Shown here: positions 25,851-35,148 of the stretch, piece after piece
Layout: each line of letters starts with the position of its first letter
How positions within the stretch are numbered: position 1 is the stretch's first letter
From: Flavobacteriales bacterium
GTDB taxonomy: Bacteria > Bacteroidota > Bacteroidia > Flavobacteriales_D > Parvicellaceae
Length of the DNA stretch: 64,000 nt
Reading direction: 5' to 3'
NCBI GenBank assembly: GCA_020635565.1
Contig: JACJZN010000007.1
Coordinates: 620,001-684,000, forward strand
Translations under genes and position numbers: made by a program
Notes under the pieces: generated by a model
The model's input: the letters and a program-made list of their open reading frames with translations, nothing else
The model's database searches: none
What the model was told of the DNA's origin: nothing

Positions 25851-27224
25851 TTAGTAGTGACACTTAGCACATTCCCATCCACCTAGTTCTTGCACGGTAA
25901 CCATACCATCTTCCTTGATATTCTTATAAACATCAGGTCTTAGTGTAAGTCTTTCGTGGATTTCCTGATAATAAGGATTGCTTGCATCAGGTCCTACTTC
26001 GATTTGTTTCTTATCGTGACACTCAATACACCATCCCATTGTTAGGATAGGCTTAGTCAATTCGATTAATCCTTTATCACTGTTATCAGCTACCAATGCA
26101 TTGATCTCAGCAGTTGTAGAAACTCTACCTAATGTATAGGTTTTAACATCACCATGACATTGCATACAATCAATACCTCCAACTTTAACGTGTTGTTTGT
26201 GCGAGAAGAATACGTGATCAGGAAGGTTGTGTGCTTTGTTCCAAACGATTGGTTTCCCTTCCACAACATTTCCATCAGCATCTTTAACATAATCTCCTAA
26301 ATCTTTATCAAAACCAGCAGCAGCATGAAGTTTTGCAATTTCCTCAGCACCTGTTCCTTTTTTAGACTCGTGAACCACCTTATGACAGTTCATACAAACG
26401 TTCGTTGTTGGAAGACCAGCGTGCTTAGATTTTTCTACTGAGTTATGACAGTATCTACAATCGATCTCCATCGTTCCAGCATGAAGGCTATGGTCGTAAG
26501 CAACAACCTGAGAAGGTTGATAATCTTCATACACACCGATAGTTGCCAATCTAGTCATTAAATCCGCAAGACCAGCGAATAGAACTACTACGAAGATTAA
26601 AAGTGCAAACAACCAATTTTTATAAATCCATGCACCTAACTTATCCATGGCAGACTTCTCTTCACCAATTTCTTCTCCTCTTTCAGCAGCAGCAATGTAT
26701 GCCAATTTCTTTCTTACACCTAAAGCAGCGAAAGTCACGAATAGAAGAACGATCCCAAGAATCAACAACCACATTTTTACTCCGCCTTTATCAGTATCTC
26801 CTGCTTCTGTTTCAGTAGCAACGGGTCCTTCTTCAACTGGAGGAGCGTATGTGTCAGCGTAGTAAAGAATGTTGTCGATATCCTCATTGGATAACTTTGG
26901 AAAAGTTGTCATCGCTTGCTGATTGAACTCTGCAAACACAGCAGCAGCTCTTTTTGATTTTCCTGAACTTCTTAGAGCACCGTTATCTCTAACCCATTCG
27001 TAGATTAGCTCTCCTTCTCCGGCATCAGCCCAAATTTGCTTGGCGCCTTTAAGTTGAGGACCAGTAGATTTCTTGTCAATCTTGTGACAGGAAGCACAGT
27101 TGGCCTTAAATAATTCCTTTCCTGCTGCCGCATCTTCTTGGGCAACAAATGGATTCGCAAATAGCGCGAAAACCGTTGAAAACAAACAAATTATACCTAG
27201 TTTTTTCACCGAATGAAATTTCAT
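25851..27224 (-). CDS. actA: Alternative complex III subunit ActA with extra cytochrome c domain (six heme motifs)
   Basis: The 457-residue protein has a signal peptide, then a mono-heme cytochrome c domain (CASCH at 43-47). A membrane helix (about 150-170) and another near 205-225 follow, and then five more motifs: CRYCH 256, CMNCH 277, CMQCH 353, CIECH 399 and CAKCH 452. The five match the classical pentaheme ActA; the N-terminal domain is an added sixth heme. The last motif is followed by one Tyr and the stop. It is the first gene of the act-cta operon and collects electrons from ActB. Confidence 0.94.
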   Translation of the reverse strand: MKFHSVKKLGIICLFSTVFALFANPFVAQEDAAAGKELFKANCASCHKIDKKSTGPQLKGAKQIWADAGEGELIYEWVRDNGALRSSGKSKRAAAVFAEFNQQAMTTFPKLSNEDIDNILYYADTYAPPVEEGPVATETEAGDTDKGGVKMWLLILGIVLLFVTFAALGVRKKLAYIAAAERGEEIGEEKSAMDKLGAWIYKNWLFALLIFVVVLFAGLADLMTRLATIGVYEDYQPSQVVAYDHSLHAGTMEIDCRYCHNSVEKSKHAGLPTTNVCMNCHKVVHESKKGTGAEEIAKLHAAAGFDKDLGDYVKDADGNVVEGKPIVWNKAHNLPDHVFFSHKQHVKVGGIDCMQCHGDVKTYTLGRVSTTAEINALVADNSDKGLIELTKPILTMGWCIECHDKKQIEVGPDASNPYYQEIHERLTLRPDVYKNIKEDGMVTVQELGGWECAKCHY

Positions 27225-27269
27225 GTTTCTTCTACTTTACTTAAGCTTTTCAGGCTTCTTTACCAACGA

Positions 27270-27277
27270 CAAAAGTA
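27270..27277 (-). promoter_or_regulatory. -7 box TACTTTTG for the act-cta operon
   Basis: The minus strand reads TACTTTTG 45 bases before the actA ATG, with TTTTTG about 16 bases upstream as a likely -33 element. Confidence 0.6.
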
Positions 27278-27524
27278 AGATTCATAGTAACTTCAAAAAT
27301 ATTTTTGTCATGAAATTGTAATGGTCGAACCTAATTTATAGTCATTCTAAATAAACTTAGTTTTAACACTTTTTAATAACTCGTTGATATTATGGTGTTT
27401 GACGATCGGACGTCTCTGTTCATCTATTTATTCTTGAAAAATGACAATTGTTTGTTTTTTGGAACAAACTTTGAACAACTCACCACGAATAATATTTTGA
27501 GCGCATTGGGAGATTAAAATCTTT

Positions 27525-27532
27525 TACATTTG
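27525..27532 (+). promoter_or_regulatory. -7 box TACATTTG for the SPOR-like gene
   Basis: TACATTTG lies 18 bases before the ATG at 27551, with a TTG about 16 bases upstream (27506-27508). Confidence 0.55.
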
Positions 27533-27550
27533 TAGCATAATAAGAATTAA

Positions 27551-28117
27551 ATGAAGTCAAGGCTAACTATAATGATCTTTACGTTTCTGGTTGGAATATC
27601 GGTAGGATATGCACAGGATACTATAAAGGGAAATGATTGGAGATTATTTCCTTCTAAGCAAGAGGGAAAGGTGGATACTTCTAAACATTTGAAACCAAGA
27701 ACGCTGGACTATAGCGGTCCTGACGGTAATGTAACTGTCAAACAAGATGCGAGAATTGATGGAATTGGTAAACAGTTGAAATCAGATCCTTATTTCTATG
27801 GATATACGCTTCAGTTAGAGGTAAGTCAGCAAAAAAGTGTGATCAAGGATGCAAGGTATAAGATTCTTAAGATTAAACCCGAGATTGAATTGGATGATCC
27901 TTATGAGGCGCCAAATATTTATCTATACGCAGGTAGATTTTATGATAGAGTCAGTGCCTATCAGTTCAAAAATGAGATCTCAAAGTATTTCCCTAATGCT
28001 ATCGTAGTTGGACCAAAGAAAATGGACCTTCCAAGAATTCCTGCGCCTGAACTACCTAAAGTAGAGAATGATTCAGTTGTTGCTCCCCAAGGTTTAGAAG
28101 GAGGAATGGGGCAGTAG
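27551..28117 (+). CDS. Secreted SPOR-like domain protein
   Basis: The 188-residue protein has a signal peptide ending SVGYAQ. Two similar stretches follow: YFYGYTLQLEVSQQKSVIKD around residues 75-95, and YLYAGRFYDRVSAYQFKNEI around 125-145 with a final NAIVVG. The second resembles one SPOR-type repeat (aromatic-rich strand, then helix, then a short strand). The tail is Pro/Glu rich. It is probably periplasmic; peptidoglycan binding is inference. It is monocistronic and convergent with the DUF3109 gene. Confidence 0.6.
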   Translation: MKSRLTIMIFTFLVGISVGYAQDTIKGNDWRLFPSKQEGKVDTSKHLKPRTLDYSGPDGNVTVKQDARIDGIGKQLKSDPYFYGYTLQLEVSQQKSVIKDARYKILKIKPEIELDDPYEAPNIYLYAGRFYDRVSAYQFKNEISKYFPNAIVVGPKKMDLPRIPAPELPKVENDSVVAPQGLEGGMGQ

Positions 28118-28119
28118 TC

Positions 28120-28695
28120 TTATTCGCCTTTGATGAGTTGTTGAGCAGCAATCTCCATTTCTTTAAAGAAATCTTCTCCCCATTTTCTGATGATCGGTTC
28201 TTTCAGAAATTTGTATACTGGAACATCTAGTTTTGCCCCACATGAACAAGCGGGTTTACAGATGTGCCACTCGCTATAATTGATTGCTTCATATTCTCTA
28301 AATTTGGCCACTCTTATAGGGTAAAGATGGCATGAGATGGGTTTCTTAAAATTGATGACTCCTTGGTTATAGGCGTCTTCAATACTGCATAAAGCCGTTC
28401 CTTTATCATCAAATCGAACAAATGCGCATTCTGCATTATTAATAAGTGTAGTAACCGGTTCATTGTCTTCGTCCATATAGAAAACACCTTGGCTATCTAT
28501 AGCTGCTACGCCTTCTTCTCGCATATATGGCTTGATCATATCAAGGTTCTCCTCCAGAATGTCAACCTCTTCTATAGTTAGAGGCGCACCAGCATCTCCT
28601 TCTATGCAACAGGCTCCTTTGCAGGCTGTTAGATCACATACGAATTTTCTTTCAAAAACGTCCAGCGAGATAAGTTTTTTGTCAATCTCAATCAT
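28120..28695 (-). CDS. DUF3109 family Cys-rich protein
   Basis: The start at 28695 (MIEIDKKLISLDVF) gives 191 residues, preferred over the ATG at 28740 because a TACCTTTG promoter box lies at 28716-28723 and family members begin at this point. The cluster CDLTACKGACCIEGDAGAPL, then CAFVRF, CSIEDAY, CHLYPIRV and CKPACSCG, supplies about nine conserved cysteines, suggesting a metal or iron-sulfur site as in the related YkgJ zinc/iron-chelating family. Function unknown; widespread in Bacteroidota. Confidence 0.85.
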   Translation of the reverse strand: MIEIDKKLISLDVFERKFVCDLTACKGACCIEGDAGAPLTIEEVDILEENLDMIKPYMREEGVAAIDSQGVFYMDEDNEPVTTLINNAECAFVRFDDKGTALCSIEDAYNQGVINFKKPISCHLYPIRVAKFREYEAINYSEWHICKPACSCGAKLDVPVYKFLKEPIIRKWGEDFFKEMEIAAQQLIKGE

Positions 28696-28715
28696 TGAAT
28701 CAGTATAAATATCGG

Positions 28716-28723
28716 CAAAGGTA
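28716..28723 (-). promoter_or_regulatory. -7 box TACCTTTG for the DUF3109 gene
   Basis: The minus strand reads TACCTTTG 20 bases before the ATG at 28695. It lies inside the longer reading frame, which argues for the shorter start. Confidence 0.5.
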
Positions 28724-28751
28724 TGAATTGTTTTGAGCATATTTGTGGACT

Positions 28752-29765
28752 ATGGAACTAGAAAAGCTCGAGTATAAATTGTTGAATGCTCCTACAGATG
28801 AGATTCGTGAACTATTATCGCGAACGGTATATGGTACTGTTGGGGGATTGCAATTAAGGCATAGAGACACCTCATGGAAACTGGATGAGTTAATATCTCC
28901 GGATTACCATGTGTTATATGATACGGGTAAGTTAGTAGGTGTAGTTGTTTATTCTAATCGCAGAGCTAAGTTTGGGGGGATAGAATTCAAAACTTTATAT
29001 ATACGGTACTTTAGTATTTCACCTGAATATCAGAACAAAGGAGTGGCTAAGTATCTTACCGAGATAGCGGTGAAAAACTATCGAGAAACGTTAAAAGAAC
29101 CTACGGTGGTTTACGCGTTTATTGAGGCAAAAAATACGCGTTCCGTAGCAGTGGGAGATTTTTTTGAGCCTTTGTCACTCGGCTATTTTTCTCCAATTTA
29201 TTTCAGTCGTTTCTCTCCAAAGAAAAAGTTAGGAGTCAACACGGAAAGAGATTTATTTGATAAATATTATCCAACAAAAGAGCAGGTGAACTTTGAGTAT
29301 CAAGGGAGGTCTGATAGGCATGCCGGGTATTTTACTTTGGAGCGTAATGACAGATATGCAACGTTAAAGTGCTATCCAGTGAGTTGGGAGATCATGCATT
29401 ATCCTAATAACAATTGGTTAATGATGAATTTACTACCAAGAATTCCGTTTATAAATAAGCTAGTTGAAGGTTCAGAATTGAATTTTGTTGCCGTTGATGC
29501 ACTTGCTTGGAATGATAATGATCTGTTGATTGAGCTTTTCGAGCATGTACTTGCTCAATATCAACTATCTAAATTGATGGTTTATGCGGATACGAAAGAT
29601 TCACGTTTTGATCAATTGAGAAGTGATGATAAATTGGGTATGATGGGCAAGTTACAGAAACCACCTAAGGTTGGGATTCAGTTATTTTTTCATGATTGTG
29701 ATGATACCTTCAAGAAGAGGATTCAGGATTATCCTGTTGAAGTGAGAGGTTTTGACGTCACATAA
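28752..29765 (+). CDS. GNAT-type N-acetyltransferase
   Basis: The start is ATG at 28752 (MELEKLEYKL), 337 residues; a TTG three codons earlier sits in a promoter-like CATATTTG (28738-28745). Residues 20-150 form a GNAT fold with the acetyl-CoA loop region SPEYQNKGVAKYLTEIA. A second half (about 190-337) lacks an obvious match but has the layout of a tandem degenerate acyltransferase domain. The substrate is unknown. Divergent from DUF3109 and ended by a strong bidirectional terminator. Confidence 0.75.
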   Translation: MELEKLEYKLLNAPTDEIRELLSRTVYGTVGGLQLRHRDTSWKLDELISPDYHVLYDTGKLVGVVVYSNRRAKFGGIEFKTLYIRYFSISPEYQNKGVAKYLTEIAVKNYRETLKEPTVVYAFIEAKNTRSVAVGDFFEPLSLGYFSPIYFSRFSPKKKLGVNTERDLFDKYYPTKEQVNFEYQGRSDRHAGYFTLERNDRYATLKCYPVSWEIMHYPNNNWLMMNLLPRIPFINKLVEGSELNFVAVDALAWNDNDLLIELFEHVLAQYQLSKLMVYADTKDSRFDQLRSDDKLGMMGKLQKPPKVGIQLFFHDCDDTFKKRIQDYPVEVRGFDVT

Positions 29766-29798
29766 AAAAAGCCATCCCGCAGTGCGAGATGGCTTTTG
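29766..29798. terminator. Bidirectional terminator
   Basis: AAAAGCCATC (29767-29776) and GATGGCTTTT (29788-29797), with an inner CGC/GCG pair, lie between convergent genes. Confidence 0.85.
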
Positions 29799-29816
29799 AT
29801 ATAAGTAAAACAATAA

Positions 29817-32800
29817 TTACTTAATGATCATAGTCATTACGTTAGATCCTGTTGCGTTTGAAATGTTAATCATGTACATCCCAGTTTCTACGTTATCTAA
29901 AGTAATTTCGAATGGAGTACCAGCAGTTAATCCAACAACATTGTTGTAGATTACTTTACCACTGATATCAGTAATCACAACATTGTTTTCACCAGACACA
30001 TTCGAGATTATGTTGAAGTTACCACTGTTAGGGTTAGGATACATTGAAACAAATACATCAGTTTCTCCGATTCCTGAACAATCAGAAATTGTTACTATAA
30101 CAGTAGTTGATGAAGCAGGACAAACTCCATTACTTACAGTATATGTAAATGGATATGTTCCGTTTGGTGCGTCAACAGCAACGAATACGTTTCCGTTAGG
30201 TCCTGCTAATAGACCTGTACCTGAATCATCAGACCATGTTCCTCCGTTGTCTATAGTTCCAGTTAAACCATCTGGTAAGAATACATCTGTATTACAAGAC
30301 ATGAATGGAGAAACAGCTTCACCAGAGTATGATTCGGTAGATACGTTAACTGTAACGTAAGCAGTATCCATCATACAGTCGTTTCCAACAATGTAGTATA
30401 CTTGATTATTTCCAAGTGTAAAGTTAGCTGCAACTGCCATCGTATCATCAACTAAAGTTGCTGAGTTTGATGGGTAATCAAAGTATCCTGGGAATAAACT
30501 GTAAGTACCTGTAACTAATGGCACTAAGTTAACCGTGTCAATTCCTGCACATGCATCTACTGTAGCGCCTGTACCAGCATCGTAGTCAAGGTCCCAAAGC
30601 GTCAATGGGAAAGTAGTGTAAGGAGTTCCCGATGAATAAGCACCTACTTTGAATCTGTAAGTTTCACCTGGAATCAATCCACAAACCTCAACACCTGCCG
30701 GGTCATCACCTGAACATCCCCAAGGGTTACCATCAGCATAAGCAATTTCTACATATGAAGAGTAATCCAAACAATCAGCGATCGTGTCGAAAACACTTAA
30801 TTCTGTATCGAACAGCTCACCGCAAGTAGCGATTGCTACGTGACCAGAAGTTGGTGCTACGAATTCAAACCAAACTGAGTTGTACATTGTATTTCCTGGT
30901 TCTCCAGTGTTCGAAGCGCCTTGGTTAGAATAGTCCGTAGTAGAACCATCAACTGGAACCATGATTGCATTGCATGCAGAGTCATTTGTTACATTCGGAA
31001 CAATAACCACTGGACCGTACCAGTGAGAAGTATCACCAGCTCCACAAACCGCTGCTAAATAGAAATCGTAAAGTGTACCAGCAGTAAGACCTGTGATCGT
31101 ATCAGGATGGTTCATTGTAGAAACCAGAGTTCCTGATCCAGGAGTAAATCCTTGAAGTCCGTATTCAAACGCCCATTCTGTTTCAGCTCCATTTGCAGTC
31201 CAGTCAATTACAACTGTATCAGCATTGCCATATACATTTGATAGGTTTGTTGGCATCTTACAAGTTACTTCTTCAATTCTGATATCATCAAAAGATACAC
31301 CATCAGTACCAGTAGCAGAAGTTGCTGCATAGTTATCGCTCCATCCAAATCTCACACCAAAGGTAGAGCTCGGTGCTTGGCTGTTTGCAGCTAAAAGAGT
31401 AGAAATGTCAAATTCAATCAATTGAGTCAAGATTCCATCTCCATTGTTAGTGTTCCAATCCAAAACTTGAAGCCATGGATCTTGGTCACTACCTCTTACC
31501 CAAACTTTGTCATCTGTGTCTAACTCATCACCGTGCTCCATCCAGTTACAGCTAAAGTGTAGCGTAGTAGAAGATGCATAAGCTGAAAGATCAAGTGTAA
31601 GATCAGCATAGCTAATCGCATCAAATCCATCAGTGGTTACATCTAAAGTCATAGATCCGTTTCCATTTAAAGCAGTTACTGCGTCTGAACCAATTCTAAC
31701 TCTACCGTACGCTTGATAGTCAGTAGTAAAGTTCCATGACTTATCAGCGCCACAGTAGATCAATGAATCCCCCACTTGAGTCAATGTCCAAGATTCAAAA
31801 TCTTCAACAAATGGAAGAGTTACAGGCATCAATGCAGTACAAGCAGAAGTGTAAGAAATCGGTCCAATCCATGTTCCTTGATCAACACCACCACAATCAG
31901 ATCTTACGTAAATATCGTAAGTCATACCGCTCATAACTCCAACAATAGTGTCGTTTGTAGCAGTCGAAGACATCATGGTTCCACTTCCAGTAATAAATCC
32001 AGCAGGTCCGTATTCAACATCCCACATTGACTCAGAACCATTTGAAGTCCATGAAATGAACAGTGAATCTCCAACTTGAGTATCAACCGTAATGCCAGAA
32101 ACATCTGGACAGTTGGCTGCTGTAGTATAAGCTAATGGTCCAACCCAGTTTGCAGTTGTTCCACCACAATCAGCTTGAACATAAACATCATAGTCAGTAA
32201 GCTGTGTTAATCCACCAACTGTATCAGATTCTACAGAAGATGTAGTCGCAACAATAGAAGTTCCTGTACCAGGAGTAAATCCGAGTGCACCTATTTCAAT
32301 GTTCCAAGAAGTTTCAACACATCCAGCTGTCCATGTCATTCCAACAGAATCATTATCGTAAAGAGCAGTAAGAGCTAAGCCTGTTATATCAGGGCAATCT
32401 GCTGCTGTGCTATATGATCCAAAAGTATAATTACTTGGAACACCACTACCACAATCGGCTGCTACGTAGATGTCATAAGAAGTTGAACTAGTTAATCCGG
32501 TCAAAGAATATGAAACTGTAGAACCAGCAATAGTTACATCTCCAGAAGTTAAGGTCATAGAAGTACCTGAACCAAGAGCTGTTGGGTTTGCACCGTACTC
32601 TAGTATCCATGAAGTCTCAGAACCATTAGTAGTCCAAGAAAGGTCAATTTGATCATTCAGGCTACAATCAGGAGCATCAGTAAGGTTGGTAACCATTACA
32701 CAAGTACCAGCACAAGAAATACCTCCCTGCCAATAAAGCAGACCGACCGTAGGGCTAGAAAAAACTGAAGTTAAAACATTCGAGTTGTTATCCGTCACAG

Positions 32801-33077
32801 TCCAACCAACTTCACTGTTAAATGATCCTCCCCCTAAATAGGTGATTACGACAATATCGTTGTCGTTTACATTGAATGTTTGTGTGCCTGAAGCTCCACT
32901 TGAAAGCGTGTAATTGGTCGCTACACCATTGATGGAAACTTCTAGTTGGTTTCCGTTCCATCCATCCCCCCATGTATCCGTCATATCAATAGTGTACGTA
33001 CATTGCGCATCCGCAACGCCAAAGGCACCCAATGTTAGAGCAGATATGGAGAAAAGACTTTTGTAAAGTTTTCTCAT
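29817..33077 (-). CDS. Large secreted fibronectin type III protein with type IX sorting domain
   Basis: The 1086-residue protein has a signal peptide (ending GVADAQ) and a small beta domain (DTWGDGWNGNQLEVSING). Three fibronectin type III domains (about 130-410) share the pattern SWTxNGSExxWxxEYG and AxCGxG. A MAM/jelly-roll-like domain (about 420-600), a fourth FnIII and further beta domains follow. The last 80 residues (MYPNPNSGNFNI to MTMIIK) are a type A C-terminal sorting domain (TIGR04183), so it is exported by the type IX system to the cell surface or outside. An adhesin-like role is inferred. It has its own promoter. Confidence 0.9.
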   Translation of the reverse strand: MRKLYKSLFSISALTLGAFGVADAQCTYTIDMTDTWGDGWNGNQLEVSINGVATNYTLSSGASGTQTFNVNDNDIVVITYLGGGSFNSEVGWTVTDNNSNVLTSVFSSPTVGLLYWQGGISCAGTCVMVTNLTDAPDCSLNDQIDLSWTTNGSETSWILEYGANPTALGSGTSMTLTSGDVTIAGSTVSYSLTGLTSSTSYDIYVAADCGSGVPSNYTFGSYSTAADCPDITGLALTALYDNDSVGMTWTAGCVETSWNIEIGALGFTPGTGTSIVATTSSVESDTVGGLTQLTDYDVYVQADCGGTTANWVGPLAYTTAANCPDVSGITVDTQVGDSLFISWTSNGSESMWDVEYGPAGFITGSGTMMSSTATNDTIVGVMSGMTYDIYVRSDCGGVDQGTWIGPISYTSACTALMPVTLPFVEDFESWTLTQVGDSLIYCGADKSWNFTTDYQAYGRVRIGSDAVTALNGNGSMTLDVTTDGFDAISYADLTLDLSAYASSTTLHFSCNWMEHGDELDTDDKVWVRGSDQDPWLQVLDWNTNNGDGILTQLIEFDISTLLAANSQAPSSTFGVRFGWSDNYAATSATGTDGVSFDDIRIEEVTCKMPTNLSNVYGNADTVVIDWTANGAETEWAFEYGLQGFTPGSGTLVSTMNHPDTITGLTAGTLYDFYLAAVCGAGDTSHWYGPVVIVPNVTNDSACNAIMVPVDGSTTDYSNQGASNTGEPGNTMYNSVWFEFVAPTSGHVAIATCGELFDTELSVFDTIADCLDYSSYVEIAYADGNPWGCSGDDPAGVEVCGLIPGETYRFKVGAYSSGTPYTTFPLTLWDLDYDAGTGATVDACAGIDTVNLVPLVTGTYSLFPGYFDYPSNSATLVDDTMAVAANFTLGNNQVYYIVGNDCMMDTAYVTVNVSTESYSGEAVSPFMSCNTDVFLPDGLTGTIDNGGTWSDDSGTGLLAGPNGNVFVAVDAPNGTYPFTYTVSNGVCPASSTTVIVTISDCSGIGETDVFVSMYPNPNSGNFNIISNVSGENNVVITDISGKVIYNNVVGLTAGTPFEITLDNVETGMYMINISNATGSNVMTMIIK

Positions 33078-33102
33078 AATTCTAGGTTTTAAAAATTTGA
33101 TA

Positions 33103-33110
33103 CAAAGTTA
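33103..33110 (-). promoter_or_regulatory. -7 box TAACTTTG for the type IX cargo gene
   Basis: The minus strand reads TAACTTTG 25 bases before the start codon at 33077. Confidence 0.55.
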
Positions 33111-33227
33111 CAGAAAATTAACACGAAAATGTTTTACATGTAGGATAAATTTAATTGCATTTGGGTCAATGCATGAATAACTTGTCTTAACCGTAAAATC
33201 TGATAGATAAACAGTATTTTAATACGA

Positions 33228-34256
33228 TTACTTGAGTCGCTCAATTTTACTTGGAATCGGACGGTTTAACGCTTGATTAACCGTCTTAGCCAACTCAAAG
33301 CTTGTTACCAAAGGATCGCTGGAATTTTCAGGAATATTTGCAACTTCTTCTGATAACTTTAGATCGGAAATGGCCCTTTGAAGAGCAGTTCTAAATTTTG
33401 AATTCCACTCCTTAACGTAATCTTTGCCATAGGTCTTTTTATTGTGAAGGGACAGATTGAGTTGAGCGAAGAAATTTTTATTTTGCTTAATGAAATTTGA
33501 TCCGCTGCCAGTAAATTGAGTTTCAATTAACACGAATCGTTGGGTGTACATTTGAATATAATCATATCTACTTCCTGAAAGAGCGATGTCAATTTTAGTT
33601 ATGGCATCCAAATTTGTTTGAATTTTATTGACGGCATAGTTGTACAAACGATAATCTAGTTCATTCAGAATCTTGATCTCTTCAAATTGTTCTTCGGTTA
33701 ATTCTAATGCACTTGGTTTGTCTATCGTAATTCTTTTCTTTTCAATGACATTACTCCATTTCACGCCCAATTCATTTTCCAAATAGGCGAGCGACTCCAG
33801 ATAATTTTCGAAAATGCCAATTTTTATATCGAGTGTTTCAATTTGTTTGATCAAAGAATCGTATAATTCTTCAGTTAGGATGGGATTTGAGAACATCTTG
33901 TATCCGAGAAGGAATTTGATTACAGAGTTGTTTGTGTTTTTAAATTTACAATACTCATAAAATGATCTGGGATTTCTGGGCAGTAATTGCATAAATTCCA
34001 TTCTCGGTTTAAGAAAGTAATACTCAGAAAACAATCTATCAATTGGATCTCTTAAAAAGAAAAAGATCTTGTGCTCTTGATATTTTTCGATGTTCTTAGG
34101 ATCAAATATGTCTGCAGAGTTGCTCTTTTTTGACTTGTAGTCAATATGGCGATAGTTAAAATCAGGAGTAGTTTGCCATTCTGACTGATTGATCTCGCAG
34201 TTAATCGATGTTCCTCCAGTTTTCGGAATATGTATGAAAATTAGTTTTTTATTCAT
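33228..34256 (-). CDS. Sulfotransferase family protein
   Basis: A 342-residue protein with the 5'-phosphosulfate loop IFIHIPKTGGTSIN near residues 5-18 and the 3'-phosphate motif FFFLRDPIDRLFSEYYFL near 66-83, both diagnostic of the sulfotransferase_2 family that uses PAPS. The middle and C-terminal parts (helical, Lys/Glu rich) are not familiar. The acceptor is unknown, possibly a surface glycan. PAPS could come from the cysC-cysD-cysN operon at 4-7.5 kb. It is monocistronic and divergent from the SDR gene. Confidence 0.82.
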   Translation of the reverse strand: MNKKLIFIHIPKTGGTSINCEINQSEWQTTPDFNYRHIDYKSKKSNSADIFDPKNIEKYQEHKIFFFLRDPIDRLFSEYYFLKPRMEFMQLLPRNPRSFYEYCKFKNTNNSVIKFLLGYKMFSNPILTEELYDSLIKQIETLDIKIGIFENYLESLAYLENELGVKWSNVIEKKRITIDKPSALELTEEQFEEIKILNELDYRLYNYAVNKIQTNLDAITKIDIALSGSRYDYIQMYTQRFVLIETQFTGSGSNFIKQNKNFFAQLNLSLHNKKTYGKDYVKEWNSKFRTALQRAISDLKLSEEVANIPENSSDPLVTSFELAKTVNQALNRPIPSKIERLK

Positions 34257-34268
34257 TTGTCAAATGAC

Positions 34269-34276
34269 TAAATTTG
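34269..34276 (+). promoter_or_regulatory. -7 box TAAATTTG for the SDR-ACMSD-peptidase run
   Basis: TAAATTTG matches TAnnTTTG and lies 19 bases before the ATG at 34296. Confidence 0.5.
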
Positions 34277-34295
34277 TGTAAAAATAGAATATAAA

Positions 34296-35084
34296 ATGAA
34301 TACGGATTTAACAGGAAAAACGGCATTGGTTTGTGGAAGTACGCAAGGAATTGGTAAAGCTACCGCTGAAGAGTTGGCAAGAATGGGTGCTAATGTGGTC
34401 CTATTAGCTAGAAATGAGGAAAAATTAATTGAAGTAAAAAATCAACTGGATAGATCAAAAGGTCAGGAGCATTTCCACTTAAAAGCAGATTTTAATTTCC
34501 CTCCAGAAGTTAGACTTAAAGTGGAGTCATTTATTGAGGAAATGATGCCAATAGACATCCTGGTTAATAATACAGGTGGTCCAGCTGGAGGTATGGCAAT
34601 TGATGCCAAAGTAGAAGAATATGTTCATGCGTTTAACATGCATTTGATAAGTAATCAGATTCTTGCTCAGGCGGTAGTGCCAAATATGAAGAAAAAGGGA
34701 TGGGGTAGAATTGTCAACGTGATCAGTACTTCGGTAAAACAGCCTTTGAGTGGATTAGGTGTGTCCAACACAATTAGAGGTGCGGTTGCAAATTGGGCGA
34801 AGACGCTTTCGAATGAACTGGGAGAATACGGAATCACAGTGAATAACGTTTTGCCTGGAGCAACAAATACAATCAGGTTGCAACAGATCATAGAAAACAA
34901 AGCAAATAAAAGTGGACAAAGCGAAGGTCAGGTGGCTGATACTATGACGAGTCAAGTACCAATGAAACGTTTTGCGGCTCCTGAGGAAATTGCGAATGGC
35001 ATCGCTTTTTTAGTGTCTCCTGCAGCGAGTTATATCAATGGGATCAATCTTCCAATTGATGGAGGAAGAACGAAGTCTTTGTAG
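34296..35084 (+). CDS. Atypical SDR-family oxidoreductase lacking the catalytic Tyr and Lys
   Basis: This 262-residue Rossmann protein has a nucleotide-binding loop variant (GSTQGIGKAT) and NNTGG in place of NNAG. The catalytic Ser is kept (S144), but the YxxxK pair is replaced by S157 and R161 (VSNTIRG). This matches the BKR-like atypical SDR subgroup, annotated as FabG-like but without the usual tetrad. In Flavobacteria such genes sit beside kynurenine-pathway genes, and here ACMSD follows. It may be a non-redox binding protein or use another mechanism; the reaction is unknown. Confidence 0.85.
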   Translation: MNTDLTGKTALVCGSTQGIGKATAEELARMGANVVLLARNEEKLIEVKNQLDRSKGQEHFHLKADFNFPPEVRLKVESFIEEMMPIDILVNNTGGPAGGMAIDAKVEEYVHAFNMHLISNQILAQAVVPNMKKKGWGRIVNVISTSVKQPLSGLGVSNTIRGAVANWAKTLSNELGEYGITVNNVLPGATNTIRLQQIIENKANKSGQSEGQVADTMTSQVPMKRFAAPEEIANGIAFLVSPAASYINGINLPIDGGRTKSL

Positions 35085-35148
35085 TCATTTGCTTGTTCAT
35101 ATTTCTTAGTTATCTTTAACGATTCAATCATTTAAACTACTTTTCAGA

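Larger units (their letters stand above)
27225..27550. other. Intergenic region between the divergent act operon and SPOR-like gene
   Basis: This 326-base gap holds both divergent promoters (27270-27277 minus, 27525-27532 plus). It also has a perfect inverted repeat, GTTTGTT (27450-27456) and AACAAAC (27463-27469), that could be an operator. I see no gene or RNA in it. Confidence 0.6.

Noticed and set aside
29817..33077. Repeats in the 1086-residue gene as a CRISPR or tandem array
   Set aside because: The similarity is at protein level between fibronectin domains, with no uniform repeat-spacer pattern.
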